A DNA stretch of 64,000 nucleotides from Eubacterium ruminantium (GTDB lineage: Bacteria; Bacillota; Clostridia; Lachnospirales; Lachnospiraceae). Below, one piece after another: positions 1 through 9,114 of this stretch; within the stretch, counting starts at the first letter, position 1, and each line of letters starts with the position of its first letter. The notes under the pieces were generated by a model that saw only the letters and a program-made list of their open reading frames with translations, made no database searches and had not been told where the DNA came from. The stretch spans positions 62,001 to 126,000 of the forward strand of contig FNUU01000005.1 of assembly GCA_900108205.1 (NCBI GenBank), in the 5' to 3' direction. Made by a program: the position numbers and the translations under genes.

Positions 1-1406
1 TCCTCTTCAACAAGCTCCTTCATCTGCTCGATGAAATATCTCTTAACATGTGTAAGCTCGAAGATCTCATCTACTGTAGCACCCTTTCTGAGTGCTTCAT
101 ACATCTGGAAATGTCTTTCGCTGGATGGTGTGATGAGTGCCTTAAGGAGTTCTTCCTTTGACATTTCATGGAAATTCTTAACGAATCCGAGTCCGTAACG
201 ACCCTTCTCAAGTGAACGGATAGCCTTCTGGAAAGCTTCCTTATAAGTCTTACCGATACTCATTACTTCACCAACTGCACGCATCTGTGTTCCGAGCTTG
301 TCTTCTACGCCCTTGAACTTCTCAAATGCCCAACGTGCAAATTTGATTACGACATAATCGCCGTCCGGCTTATATTTATCAAGTGTACCATACTTTCCGC
401 ATGGGATATCTGCAAGTGTAAGTCCCGAAGCAAGCTTTGCTGAAACAAGAGCAATAGGGAAACCTGTTGCCTTTGAAGCAAGTGCTGAAGAACGTGATGT
501 ACGAGGATTGATCTCGATAACGATGATTCTGTCAGATACAGGGTCATGAGCGAACTGTACATTTGTTCCACCGATAACCTGAATAGCATCAACGATCTTA
601 TATGCCTGCTCCTGAAGTCTGTCCATAACCTCCTGGGAAATGGTAAGCATAGGAGCTGCACAGAAGCTGTCTCCTGTGTGAACGCCCATCGGATCGATAT
701 TTTCGATAAAGCAAACTGTTATCATGTTGCCGTCTTTATCACGAACAACCTCGAGCTCGAGTTCTTCCCAGCCCATAACTGACTCTTCAACGAGCACCTG
801 ATGAACAAGTGAAGCCTGAAGGCCTCTTGCACAGACTGTCTTAAGCTCTTCCTTATTGTAAACAAGTCCGCCGCCGGCGCCACCCATGGTGTAAGCAGGA
901 CGAAGAACAACCGGATAACCAAGCTTATCTGCGATTGCAAGAGCTTCATCAACGCTGTATGCAACCTGGCTTCTTGCCATCTCGATTCCAAGGGAATCCA
1001 TGGTCTGTTTGAACTCAATACGGTCCTCGCCACGCTCGATGGCGTCAACCTGAACACCGATAACCTGAACATTGTACTTGTCAAGTACACCGGCATTATA
1101 TAATTCTGCACATAAATTAAGTCCTGACTGACCACCTAAATTAGGGAGCAATGCATCAGGACGTTCCTTAGCAATGATCTGCTCAAGACGATTAACATTA
1201 AGAGGCTCGATATAAGTAACATCAGCCATCTCAGGATCTGTCATAATAGTAGCAGGGTTTGAATTAACGAGAACTATCTCATAGCCAAGACTTCTGAGAG
1301 CCTTGCATGCCTGAGTTCCGGAATAATCGAACTCGCAGGCCTGACCGATGATGATCGGACCCGAACCGATAATAAGAATTTTATGAATGTCTGTTCTCTG
1401 TGACAT
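1..1406 (-). CDS. carB: carbamoyl-phosphate synthase large subunit, N-terminal part (runs off window)
   Basis: Makes carbamoyl phosphate for pyrimidine and arginine synthesis together with CarA, from bicarbonate, ammonia and ATP. The minus strand reads without a stop from an ATG at 1406 (start MSQRTDIHKILIIGSGP) to the window edge, 468 codons. Visible ATP-grasp features include the preATP-grasp stretch IIIGQACEFDYSGTQACKAL, the nucleotide loop LRPAYTMGGAGGG, the carboxylate-binding segment FIENIDPMGVHTGDS and the metal-binding INPRTSRSSALASKATGFP. A GGAGGTAG ribosome binding site precedes the ATG. The full protein should be about 1,060 residues, so the second synthetase half and allosteric domain lie outside. 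Identification is secure. Confidence 0.97.
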   Translation of the reverse strand, partial: MSQRTDIHKILIIGSGPIIIGQACEFDYSGTQACKALRSLGYEIVLVNSNPATIMTDPEMADVTYIEPLNVNRLEQIIAKERPDALLPNLGGQSGLNLCAELYNAGVLDKYNVQVIGVQVDAIERGEDRIEFKQTMDSLGIEMARSQVAYSVDEALAIADKLGYPVVLRPAYTMGGAGGGLVYNKEELKTVCARGLQASLVHQVLVEESVMGWEELELEVVRDKDGNMITVCFIENIDPMGVHTGDSFCAAPMLTISQEVMDRLQEQAYKIVDAIQVIGGTNVQFAHDPVSDRIIVIEINPRTSRSSALASKATGFPIALVSAKLASGLTLADIPCGKYGTLDKYKPDGDYVVIKFARWAFEKFKGVEDKLGTQMRAVGEVMSIGKTYKEAFQKAIRSLEKGRYGLGFVKNFHEMSKEELLKALITPSSERHFQMYEALRKGATVDEIFELTHVKRYFIEQMKELVEE

Positions 1407-1679
1407 GAAATACTACCTCCTTGATCATTCTACAAACATTATCGCAAGGCACGAATTTTCTGCTCCGCGCCGTTATCTGCCATATTATAGCATTACCTAA
1501 ATAAAAATTCCACATTTTTTTTGTATTTTTTCATATTTTTTTCAGACAACAAAAAATGACGCATTTGCGCCATTTTTTGAATATTTTTATGTAAACACGT
1601 TATGTTGTCATTGTATATTATATGAATATATGCATTTTTTATGCATGTTTTATGCATTTTCACACATCCCGGTCTGCTG
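1407..1679 (-). promoter_or_regulatory. carB upstream region with extended -10 promoter
   Basis: This gap holds the likely carB promoter: on the minus strand a TGcTATAAT extended -10 box lies at 1484-1489, about 80 nt before the carB start; no good -35 box is seen. Very T/A-rich tracts fill 1500-1550. The truA terminator sits at 1551-1578. No PyrR-type attenuator could be recognised in the 75-nt leader. Nothing else coding is seen here. Confidence 0.5.
1551..1578 (-). terminator. terminator downstream of truA
   Basis: The inverted repeat AAAAAATG(a)CGC - ATTT - GCG(c)CATTTTTT forms a hairpin flanked by A- and T-runs on both sides. It lies about 100 nt past the truA stop and before the carB promoter, which suits an intrinsic terminator for the upstream minus-strand transcript. 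Confidence 0.65.
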
Positions 1680-2615
1680 TCACTCGTAATCCACCTTCAT
1701 AAGTGTCAGCCCCTTCGCCTCCGCAGTAAAACCTGCCAGCTGCCGGTTCTTACCCTCAAGGATGCCGTCCATATCTTCAGGTTTTTTCTTGCCGAAGCCT
1801 ACCTCCAGCAGAGTTCCGGTCATGATCCTTACCATATTCTGGAGAAAACCGTTTCCATGAAAATACAGTCTTATGTATCCGCCGCTCTCCTCTATCTTGA
1901 TGGTATCCACCACTCTGACGGTCGATTTTTTCATCTTCGGATTGCCGCAGAAGCTCTTATAATCATGCATTCCCACGAGGTGTTCCGCTGCCTCCCGCAT
2001 CTTCTCCACATCCGGTTTTTTATCCAGCACCGACACGTACTTCCTGTCAAAGACCGGCTTGGTATCTCCGTACCAGCAGGTATATCTGTATGTTTTTCCC
2101 TTCGCATTATATCTGCTGTGGAAATGAGGCGACGCCTCCACCACTTTATTTACGCTTATATCCTCAGGAAGATAGCGGTTCATATAGGCCAGTATCTCTT
2201 CGCAGGACTTTTCGGTGTCCAAAATGACATTTGCAGTCATGGCTCTCGCATGCACTCCCGCATCCGTCCTTCCGGCACCTATAACCGTAACGCCTTTTTC
2301 ATCACCCTCCGATGCTTTCAAGCCACTCTTTGGCAAACTCTTTTCCGGCTGTCTCTCACTCTGCGACACTGCGTTTTTTTTCACATCCGACTGTATCTCA
2401 CTCTGTGAAGCTTTGCGGGTTTCCACAACCGAGCCCGGCGTCTCCGCCATTTTTTCTGCCGCACCGCCGCCACTCGCCTCATGCTCGCCTGCCAGCATCG
2501 CATCCAATACATTTTCCAGCTTTCCCTGGATCGTCATATCATTTCCGGGCTGATGCTCCCATCCAAAATATCGCGTTCCGTCGTAGCTGATTATCATTTT
2601 TATATTTTTCTTCAT
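1680..2615 (-). CDS. truA: tRNA pseudouridine(38-40) synthase TruA with a central insertion
   Basis: Converts uridines 38-40 of the tRNA anticodon stem to pseudouridine. The catalytic motif GAGRTDAGVHA is present with the nucleophile at Asp118; the N-terminal IISYDGTRYFGWEHQP and the C-terminal FHGNGFLQNMVRIMTGTLLEVG are typical. The protein is 311 residues, while family members are usually near 245-270. The excess is a hydrophilic Ser/Glu/Lys-rich stretch at about residues 45-108, just before the catalytic strand. The start ATG lies one base after the stop of the symporter gene, so the two are likely co-transcribed and translationally coupled; an AAAGG lies about 10 nt upstream inside that gene. 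Confidence 0.95.
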   Translation of the reverse strand: MKKNIKMIISYDGTRYFGWEHQPGNDMTIQGKLENVLDAMLAGEHEASGGGAAEKMAETPGSVVETRKASQSEIQSDVKKNAVSQSERQPEKSLPKSGLKASEGDEKGVTVIGAGRTDAGVHARAMTANVILDTEKSCEEILAYMNRYLPEDISVNKVVEASPHFHSRYNAKGKTYRYTCWYGDTKPVFDRKYVSVLDKKPDVEKMREAAEHLVGMHDYKSFCGNPKMKKSTVRVVDTIKIEESGGYIRLYFHGNGFLQNMVRIMTGTLLEVGFGKKKPEDMDGILEGKNRQLAGFTAEAKGLTLMKVDYE

Positions 2616-2616
2616 G

Positions 2617-4158
2617 TTACATAGCCTTTACTTTGTCGAATTCCTCAACTATATCATCTTCCGGCTTCGGAGTGATAAGGCTTACGATGATTATCATGAC
2701 AAAGCCTATAAGAAATGCAGGAAGAAGCTCATACATGTCCCAGATTCCGCCGAGCGGTCTTACTGCAAATTTCCAGATAAATACAAATGCACCGCCGCTG
2801 ACCATTCCTGCAAGAGCTCCGAATTTGTTGGTTCTCTTCCAGAAAAGTGCCATAAGTACAACCGGTCCGAATACTGCACCAAAGCCTGCCCACGCAAAGG
2901 ATACTATTCCAAATATGGTACTGTTCGGATCCCATGCGATTATAACACCAAATACAGCAACTACTACGAGTGTAAGTCTGGCAACAACCATAGCCATTTT
3001 CTCGCTCATTTTTACCTTAAATACATCCTGAACGATATTCTCGGATACTGCAGAAGAAGCTGCAATAAGCTGAGAATCCGCAGTGGACATTGTTGAAGCA
3101 AGAATACCGGCGATTATAAGTCCGGCAATAAGTGCAAGGCCGAATCCATGCTTGCTTATGAGGTTTGCGATCTCGATGATAAGTCTTTCAGCCTTTGATC
3201 CATTTTCAAGATCTGCCTGATCAAGCATATTCGGAAGGTCCTTCATGGCTCTTGCCACCAGGCCGAGGAATACTGCGATTCCAAGCGAAATAACAACCCA
3301 GATACTGGCAACCCTTCTTGAAAGCTTGAGTTTCTTTGGATCTTCAATAGCCATAAATCTGAGAAGCACGTGAGGCATACCAAAATATCCAAGTCCCCAC
3401 GCCATAGTTGATACTATGCTGAGGAAGCCAAAGGATTTTGCGCCCTCCGTAAGATTGCTGTGAACCTGACTCAGTGAGAAATATCCCTTCAGGCTGTCAG
3501 CATTATCTATTACCGCATCAATTCCACCGGCATTTGAGATTCCATAACCCAGTACTATGAAAAGCGCCAGAGTCATGATTATCGACTGTATAAAGTCAGT
3601 TCTTGATGCCGCAAGGAAGCCTCCGGTGGTTGTATAGCCAACAATTATTACTGCCGCAGCTATCATCGCAAGATGATAATCAACATCAAAAAGGCTTTCA
3701 AAAAGCTTTCCGCATGCCGAGAAACCAGAAGCGGTATATGGAACAAAGAATATTATGATAGCGATGGCACCAATGAGAAGAAGGATATTGCTGTCATCTC
3801 TGAATCTTTTCTTGAAGAACTCAGGAAGTGTTATAGCCTTAACCTCAGAAGTGTAATTACGTAATCTCTTCGCTACAAAAAGCCAGTTAAGGTAGGTTCC
3901 TATCGCAAGTCCGATAGCTGTCCATCCTGCTTCCGCCACACCCGAAAAATATGCAAGTCCCGGAAGTCCCATAAGAAGATATGAGCTCATATCAGAAGCT
4001 TCCGCGCTCATGGCTGTAACAAATGGTCCCAGCTTTCGTCCACCCAGATAAAAATCCCCAACGTCATTTGTGTTTTTGGAACTGAGTATACCGATTATCA
4101 TCATACCAAACAGGTAAACGACTATAGCCACCACAATTCCTATCTGCGCAGTAGTCAT
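2617..4158 (-). CDS. putP: sodium/proline symporter family permease
   Basis: Membrane protein of the sodium:solute symporter family; likely imports proline with sodium. About thirteen hydrophobic segments are spread over 513 residues. Family signatures include GDFYLGGRKLGPFVTAMSAE near the N-terminus, SYLLMGLPGLAY and GILASTMSTADSQLIAASSA around residue 345. I place the start at the ATG at 4158 (MTTAQIGI), because a GGAGG at 4167-4171 is 8 nt upstream; the longer reading from a GTG at 4173 would overlap that ribosome binding site. It lies 37 nt after glgB and directly before truA. Substrate specificity for proline is by family resemblance only. Confidence 0.9.
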   Translation of the reverse strand: MTTAQIGIVVAIVVYLFGMMIIGILSSKNTNDVGDFYLGGRKLGPFVTAMSAEASDMSSYLLMGLPGLAYFSGVAEAGWTAIGLAIGTYLNWLFVAKRLRNYTSEVKAITLPEFFKKRFRDDSNILLLIGAIAIIIFFVPYTASGFSACGKLFESLFDVDYHLAMIAAAVIIVGYTTTGGFLAASRTDFIQSIIMTLALFIVLGYGISNAGGIDAVIDNADSLKGYFSLSQVHSNLTEGAKSFGFLSIVSTMAWGLGYFGMPHVLLRFMAIEDPKKLKLSRRVASIWVVISLGIAVFLGLVARAMKDLPNMLDQADLENGSKAERLIIEIANLISKHGFGLALIAGLIIAGILASTMSTADSQLIAASSAVSENIVQDVFKVKMSEKMAMVVARLTLVVVAVFGVIIAWDPNSTIFGIVSFAWAGFGAVFGPVVLMALFWKRTNKFGALAGMVSGGAFVFIWKFAVRPLGGIWDMYELLPAFLIGFVMIIIVSLITPKPEDDIVEEFDKVKAM

Positions 4159-4195
4159 GTTTAATTCCTCCACATTTTTTTGTTTTTTCCATTAT

Positions 4196-6424
4196 TTATT
4201 TATAATCATACTTCAAAATGATGGTTGAAAGCGGTGGAATATCGATCAGCATGCTCTTATCGGATCTGTCGCATGGTGCTTCCTCCGCAACAAGCTTCTT
4301 GCCCTTATTGGTCCTGCCGAGGCCGCCGAATTTCTTATCATCAGAGTTAAGAATCTCTGTATACTCTGTAAGGCAAGGAACACCTATGCGATAGCCCTTT
4401 CTCTCAACCGGCACAAAGTTGCAGATAACCATGATCTGATCCTTTGATGACTTGCCTCTTCTGACAAATGTAACTATGCCTGAATCGGCATCATCAACCT
4501 TGAGCCACTCAAAGCCCATAACTTCATTATCATTATAATAAAATGCATCATATTTCGTATACAGATGATTAAGTTCCTTGACATATTCCTGAACGCCCTT
4601 GTGAAGCGGATTATCGAGCAGCCACCAGTCAAGGCTCCTTGCCTCGCTCCACTCACGCTGCTGTCCGAATTCCTGTCCCATGAAGAGAAGCTTCTTGCCC
4701 GGATGTCCCAGCATAAAGCCATAAGCTGTACGAAGATTTGCAAACTTGTCAAATTCAAGACCCGGCATCTTTCCAAGCATAGAGCATTTCAGATGAACAA
4801 CCTCATCATGCGAAATGACAAGTATATAGTTCTCTGCGTATGCATATGAAAGAGAAAATGTAAGCCTGTTATGATTGAATTTCTTGAAATACGGATCCAG
4901 CTTCATATATTCAAGGAAATCATTCATCCAGCCCATGTTCCATTTGAAGAGGAAGCCAAGTCCCTGCATTGAAGCAGGCGCCGTAACTCCCGGCCAAGCT
5001 GTAGATTCCTCGGCTATAAGGTATGCTCCCGGATTTCTCTCCTCCATCAGAGTATTTATATTCTGAAGAAGCTCGATGGCTTCAAGATTTTCCTTGCCGC
5101 CATTTTTATTTGCAACCCACTGGCCGTCCTGCTTGCCATAATCCAGGTAAAGCATAGATGCAACCGCATCCACACGAAGTCCGTCAACGTGATACTTCTC
5201 AACCCAGAAGAGAGCATTTGAAGTAAGAAAGTTTGCAACTTCATTTCTGCCATAATCAAATATATATGTGCCCCAGTCAGGATGTTCACCCTTCCTTGGG
5301 TCAGAGTTCTCATAGAGCGGCATGCCGTCAAAACGTCCAAGTCCGTGGGCATCCCTTGGGAAATGAGCAGGAACCCAGTCGAGAATTACGCTGATGCCCT
5401 TCTCATGCATGTAATCCACAAAATACATGAAATCTTCAGGCTTGCCGTATCTCGAGGTCGGTGCATAATAATTCGTAACCTGATAGCCCCATGAACCATC
5501 AAACGGATACTCTGCTATACCTATAAGCTCAACATGAGTGTAACCCATTTCTGTAAGATAGTCGCCGAGCATTTTCGCCAGCTCTCTGTAGTTGTAGAAT
5601 CCGAAATCAGAATCCTCGTCCTTCTTCTTCCATGAGCCAAGATGGCATTCGTAGATTGACATAGGCTTCTTGGTGCGGGCTACTCTGTCAACCTTCGCAC
5701 GTTCAGCCATCCATTTTTCATCTTTCCATTTGTAGCTGTTGATATCCGCAACAATATTTGCATTGTCCGGTCTCACCTGGTCGTAGTTACCGTACGGATC
5801 CGCCTTGTAGAGTATGTCTCCGTATCTTGTAAGAATCTGATATTTATAAACAGCCCCCGGAAGAACGTCAGGTATGAACAGCTCATACACTCCGGAAACG
5901 CTGTGGATCTGCATCGGATTCAGCTGTCCATCCCACATATTAAAGTCGCCGACAACCGAAACACGTCTCGCATCCGGTGCCCAGACTGCAAAATAAGTAC
6001 CCTTAACGCCATCGATGGTCATCGGGTGAGCACCCATTTTATTGTAAATATCATAGTTTTTACCCTCTGCAAACAGATAAGCATCGTAGTCTGTAAAAAG
6101 GCCGTCAAAGCTGTAGCAGTCTGCAGTGGTTACTGTCGTTCCATCGTAATATTCTGTTACGAAACGGTATTTATTTTTCTTGAATTTTTTTGTTGGAAAA
6201 TATATGCCGTAAAATCCCTCTTCGCTGACCTTCTCCATCGGAAATGAAGTCTTTCCGCTCGGAGCCTTTATAGAAACCGAAGCCGAATGCGGCTTGTAGC
6301 AGGTTATAACCTGACCATTACCATAATCATGATTACCCAAAAGATGTTTAGGTGCATTTATCTTTCCATCCATAAGTTCATCGTAAAGCACCCAGTTAAT
6401 CCAGTTATTTAACTTTTCGTTCAA
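4196..6424 (-). CDS. glgB: 1,4-alpha-glucan branching enzyme
   Basis: Introduces alpha-1,6 branches into glycogen. The 742-residue protein has an N-terminal extension and CBM48-like region (YFAVWAPDARRVSVVGDFNMWDG), then a GH13 barrel. The catalytic nucleophile is Asp419 in GLRVDAVASMLYLDYG and the acid/base Glu472 is in LIAEESTAWPG; the third acid is in VISHDEVVH. A C-terminal all-beta domain follows. The start is a TTG at 6424, supported by AGGGGAGG seven bases upstream; no ATG nearby has such a site. No other glycogen genes lie in the window, so the usual glg operon context is missing here. Confidence 0.95.
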   Translation of the reverse strand: MNEKLNNWINWVLYDELMDGKINAPKHLLGNHDYGNGQVITCYKPHSASVSIKAPSGKTSFPMEKVSEEGFYGIYFPTKKFKKNKYRFVTEYYDGTTVTTADCYSFDGLFTDYDAYLFAEGKNYDIYNKMGAHPMTIDGVKGTYFAVWAPDARRVSVVGDFNMWDGQLNPMQIHSVSGVYELFIPDVLPGAVYKYQILTRYGDILYKADPYGNYDQVRPDNANIVADINSYKWKDEKWMAERAKVDRVARTKKPMSIYECHLGSWKKKDEDSDFGFYNYRELAKMLGDYLTEMGYTHVELIGIAEYPFDGSWGYQVTNYYAPTSRYGKPEDFMYFVDYMHEKGISVILDWVPAHFPRDAHGLGRFDGMPLYENSDPRKGEHPDWGTYIFDYGRNEVANFLTSNALFWVEKYHVDGLRVDAVASMLYLDYGKQDGQWVANKNGGKENLEAIELLQNINTLMEERNPGAYLIAEESTAWPGVTAPASMQGLGFLFKWNMGWMNDFLEYMKLDPYFKKFNHNRLTFSLSYAYAENYILVISHDEVVHLKCSMLGKMPGLEFDKFANLRTAYGFMLGHPGKKLLFMGQEFGQQREWSEARSLDWWLLDNPLHKGVQEYVKELNHLYTKYDAFYYNDNEVMGFEWLKVDDADSGIVTFVRRGKSSKDQIMVICNFVPVERKGYRIGVPCLTEYTEILNSDDKKFGGLGRTNKGKKLVAEEAPCDRSDKSMLIDIPPLSTIILKYDYK

Positions 6425-6573
6425 GACACTACCTCCCCTGATATTCTTTTTTCAGCAGATTTTCTGCTGCAACCCACTCATAATGCTGATATAATATTTT
6501 ATCATTTGTGTAAGGTTATGTAAAGAATAAGTAGCCGGTGAGAGAGGTACAAATATACAGTTTTGTCAAAAAA
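6425..6573 (-). promoter_or_regulatory. glgB promoter and leader hairpin
   Basis: On the minus strand a -35 box TTTACA (6519-6524), a 17-nt spacer and a -10 box TAAAAT (6496-6501) precede glgB. The leader contains a perfect hairpin CAGCAGA-AAA-TCTGCTG (about 6454-6470) followed by the ribosome binding site. Whether the hairpin regulates translation is not known. Confidence 0.5.
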
Positions 6574-6603
6574 CAGGGGGGACTGCATTTTGCAGCCCCC
6601 CTG
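6574..6603 (-). terminator. terminator of the secreted metallopeptidase-like gene
   Basis: A very stable GC stem, CAGGGGGG(a)CTGCA..TGCAG(c)CCCCCCTG in plus-strand reading, is followed on the minus strand by TTTTTTGACAAAAC. It lies 50 nt past the stop of the gene at 6655-8655 and fits an intrinsic terminator. Confidence 0.85.
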
Positions 6604-6654
6604 ACGCATGTAATTAATCTTTAAACTTGTTGTCAAATTTCGTAAGTACTTGAA

Positions 6655-8655
6655 TCAGTCATCCTCCGTCTTGGTAAATTCCGGATGATCAGCCAGCCAT
6701 CCTGCGAAATCCTTGAATACATTTGATGAATAATTTTGCTTTAAAAGCTTTGCACAGTCTTCTCCGGACAGTACTTCCAGAGAGTCGTCCGCCTTCTGCT
6801 GCTTCTCAAGCTCCGCAGTTGCCTTCTTGATAAAAGTGAAAAACTTGTCCCGACCGTAGGTATCTGTCAGATATTTTACAAAATAGCATCCGTACCTGTA
6901 GGCATCCGTCCTCGCCCCTCTGTAATCATTTATAAATATCTGCTCAGCATTGCTTGCGGTAACGCTTCCTCTCAGAATAAGGTATCCGTAGAATCTTTCC
7001 CCGTAGAGCTTGTCATCACTGAGCTTCATATATTTATTTGCCGCAATCTCCTCATAATATGCGCCAACGCCTTCGGTAATTATCGTTGATACTGCGGAAT
7101 AATTTGTCAAATGAACATAATGAGCATATTCATGCATGAAGGTCGAGAAGAAATAGTCCTTGTTGTTTACATCCAGATCATATTCATGAATCACGAGATA
7201 ATTATATTCATCTCCCTGATAATCCGCGTTGCATTCAGGGCTCATTTCATCACTCGCATCAATATATACATGAACCTTCTTACAAAATGGATCCACATCC
7301 TCGAAGGCATCAGTACCGTAAAAATCCTTTTTAATAACCTGCATGGTATAGAATGGAGGCTCAACAACCCTTCTCTTAAGTCCCATGGCATTTTCAACCT
7401 GGGCCATATAGCCCTCGAGTCTTACCATGACATTTCCGTCAAAATGCATTCCCTTAGGCAGGAAGACTATCAGATTTTCAGACTCCAGATATTCATAGTC
7501 TTCTGTCACATAATGATTTGCCGCTCTGCCGCTTACTTTGAAAGGCTTCTTAACATCGCCCTTAAGATTTACCTTAAGATAGTATTTTCCGTTACTTTCT
7601 TTAACGCAGGTAATAGCCAGCTTATCATTGTATTCCGTCGGATAATATGTATATTTTCCATCTTCCTGCGCAAGTCCGAAATAGTATTCATTTCCGTCAA
7701 CGGTCGCAATACCATCTACCCAGCCGGAAGCCTCGTATTTATTGATAAGTCTAATGGTTACGCCCTCGCGTCCAACCACCTTAGTTCCACCTACCGAAAT
7801 ACTGAAGGTCTGATTGTAAAATGCATCCAGCCTGCCTGCCGCACTCTTCAAAACCTTGCCATTTACAACTCTGTATGTCTTGCCGTTGGCGTGGAAATTG
7901 CCGGTAAGTGTCTTGTCAACTATGCCTTTCTGAACAAACCACAGCACATCCGAGCTGTCTCTGTAGCCGCCGGAGTATCCGGTCTGAACTCTTCCATTTT
8001 TTACAAAATAAAGAGCCTTTTTCTTATCTACTGTCCCGGAGAAAAGTCCCGTTTTGGTGGAAACAGTTCCGTTCACACAATAAAACCAGGTTCTTCCGTC
8101 TGTAGAGAAACCCTTATCCTTGCAGAGCTTTCCGTCCTTAAAACGATAGAGCGCCTTCTTGCCATCTATGGTTCGGCTGACCACCATATCGCTCTTCATC
8201 GGCATTACCCTGAGCTTAAGGCTCGCCTTCTGCCCACTCTTTGATGTAACTGTAATAGTTGCTGTTCCGGCCTTTACAGCGGTAAGCTTTCCTGTGCTGC
8301 TGATCTTGATGACCGTTTTATCACTGGAGGTATAGTTCTTAACCTCCGTAGCTGCCGGACTGAGCTTCACCTGCCTGCTGCTTCCCATAATAAGCGCACC
8401 ATCAGGGATGGAAACTGTGAATTTTGCTGCTGATGCTACGTCTATTTTTTCTGTCACAACTGCATCACTTGCTGCCGCATCATTTTTGTCTGCTGTCTCG
8501 TCTGCAGTCGTATCAATCGCATCAGCCGTAACAGCGGATTCATCCGCATAAATCTCACTTACTGCTGCGTCCACGTCAGAAACATTCACACCCGAAAGCA
8601 CTGTAAATCCAACCATAGACACCGCTAAAAATCTTGTAAATCTCCTCAAATACAT
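6655..8655 (-). CDS. secreted cell-wall protein with Ig-like domain, cell-wall-binding repeats and HExxH metallopeptidase-like domain
   Basis: A 666-residue exported protein. An N-terminal signal peptide (LAVSMVGFTVLSGVNVSDVDA) is followed by an Ala/Asp/Thr-rich linker, a BIG2-like bacterial Ig domain (about 78-150, ending ITVTSKSGQKASLKLRV), and three or four degenerate cell-wall-binding repeats (about 155-280) of the type GKKALYRFKDGKL. The C-terminal half carries FMHEYAHYVH (HExxH zinc site near residue 510) and a downstream TEGVGAYYEE that could give the third ligand, as in gluzincins. So a zinc peptidase acting at the envelope is plausible; the substrate is unknown. ATG at 8655 is preferred over GTG at 8658 because GGAGG is then 5 nt away. 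Confidence 0.7.
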   Translation of the reverse strand: MYLRRFTRFLAVSMVGFTVLSGVNVSDVDAAVSEIYADESAVTADAIDTTADETADKNDAAASDAVVTEKIDVASAAKFTVSIPDGALIMGSSRQVKLSPAATEVKNYTSSDKTVIKISSTGKLTAVKAGTATITVTSKSGQKASLKLRVMPMKSDMVVSRTIDGKKALYRFKDGKLCKDKGFSTDGRTWFYCVNGTVSTKTGLFSGTVDKKKALYFVKNGRVQTGYSGGYRDSSDVLWFVQKGIVDKTLTGNFHANGKTYRVVNGKVLKSAAGRLDAFYNQTFSISVGGTKVVGREGVTIRLINKYEASGWVDGIATVDGNEYYFGLAQEDGKYTYYPTEYNDKLAITCVKESNGKYYLKVNLKGDVKKPFKVSGRAANHYVTEDYEYLESENLIVFLPKGMHFDGNVMVRLEGYMAQVENAMGLKRRVVEPPFYTMQVIKKDFYGTDAFEDVDPFCKKVHVYIDASDEMSPECNADYQGDEYNYLVIHEYDLDVNNKDYFFSTFMHEYAHYVHLTNYSAVSTIITEGVGAYYEEIAANKYMKLSDDKLYGERFYGYLILRGSVTASNAEQIFINDYRGARTDAYRYGCYFVKYLTDTYGRDKFFTFIKKATAELEKQQKADDSLEVLSGEDCAKLLKQNYSSNVFKDFAGWLADHPEFTKTEDD

Positions 8656-9114
8656 CACAACCTCCTGTCTCTTTATTCCTTACGTTAATACGCACCATAA
8701 TCTTTTACCATTTTCAATATACTCAAATGCATCACAACTTCTTACCTTTTTCTCCTTACGGATAGGTCAATCATTTTAATATTTTCACAAAATTACAAAA
8801 GGTTCATTTTTTATTATAAATTTTTTTGTTATTTTTCTCAATATTTTTTGACGTATCTTATCAGAAGATAAACAAACCTTAACATCCCTTCCTCTTGCGG
8901 TCTGAATATTTTTTGTTTATACTATGACAGAAGCCAAATTGCTTCTCAAATATATCTTATCCAAATAAAAACAAGCACGCGTAAAGCGACTATTTGTTTT
9001 ATTGATAAGATACCGGAGGAACGATAGTTCCGCAGGATAATGAGATATGGGTTATATATCTCATAACACATCTTATCAGGAAAATTTTAAAATATAATCC
9101 GTGAGGAAGGTCAA
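8656..9114. other. 459-nt intergenic region with repeated TATCTTATC motifs and folded elements
   Basis: Divergent spacer between the metallopeptidase-like gene and holA, strongly AT-rich. The word TATCTTATC (or its complement) occurs at 8854-8862, at 8953-8961, in inverted form at 9004-9012, and as ATCTTATCA at 9070-9078. A short hairpin GAAGC-CAAATT-GCTTC lies at about 8930-8944. The conserved structured element at 9003-9078 is listed separately. TATAAT at 9093-9098 may be a -10 box for holA, without a convincing -35. Confidence 0.5.
8953..9078 (+). ncRNA. candidate structured leader element upstream of holA (copy 1)
   Basis: Core 9003-9078 can fold as a three-way junction: outer stem TGATAAGAT (9003-9011) with ATCTTATCA (9070-9078), hairpin GGAAC-GATA-GTTCC (9018-9031), and hairpin TGAGATAT-loop-ATATCTCA (9041-9063). 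The 5' strand of the outer stem can instead pair with TATCTTATC plus flanking A/T sequence at 8953-8974, giving a long alternative hairpin with loop 8975-8993, so two exclusive folds are possible. A second copy at 63931-63991 keeps the single-stranded words (TACCGGAG, GCAGGAT, ATGAGAT) and shows compensatory changes in both hairpins. I do not recognise it as a known riboswitch. It may also act as DNA, since a TATAAT follows. Confidence 0.55.

Noticed and set aside
4159..4173. GTG start of the putP-type gene at 4173
   Set aside because: It overlaps the GGAGG ribosome binding site of the ATG at 4158.
7111..8244. 377-codon plus-strand frame opposite the metallopeptidase-like gene
   Set aside because: Shadow frame without ribosome binding site; the minus-strand protein has signal peptide and domains.
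9003..9078. Purine-type riboswitch
   Set aside because: The three-way junction is similar in shape only; the conserved loop-loop and junction bases of purine riboswitches are absent.
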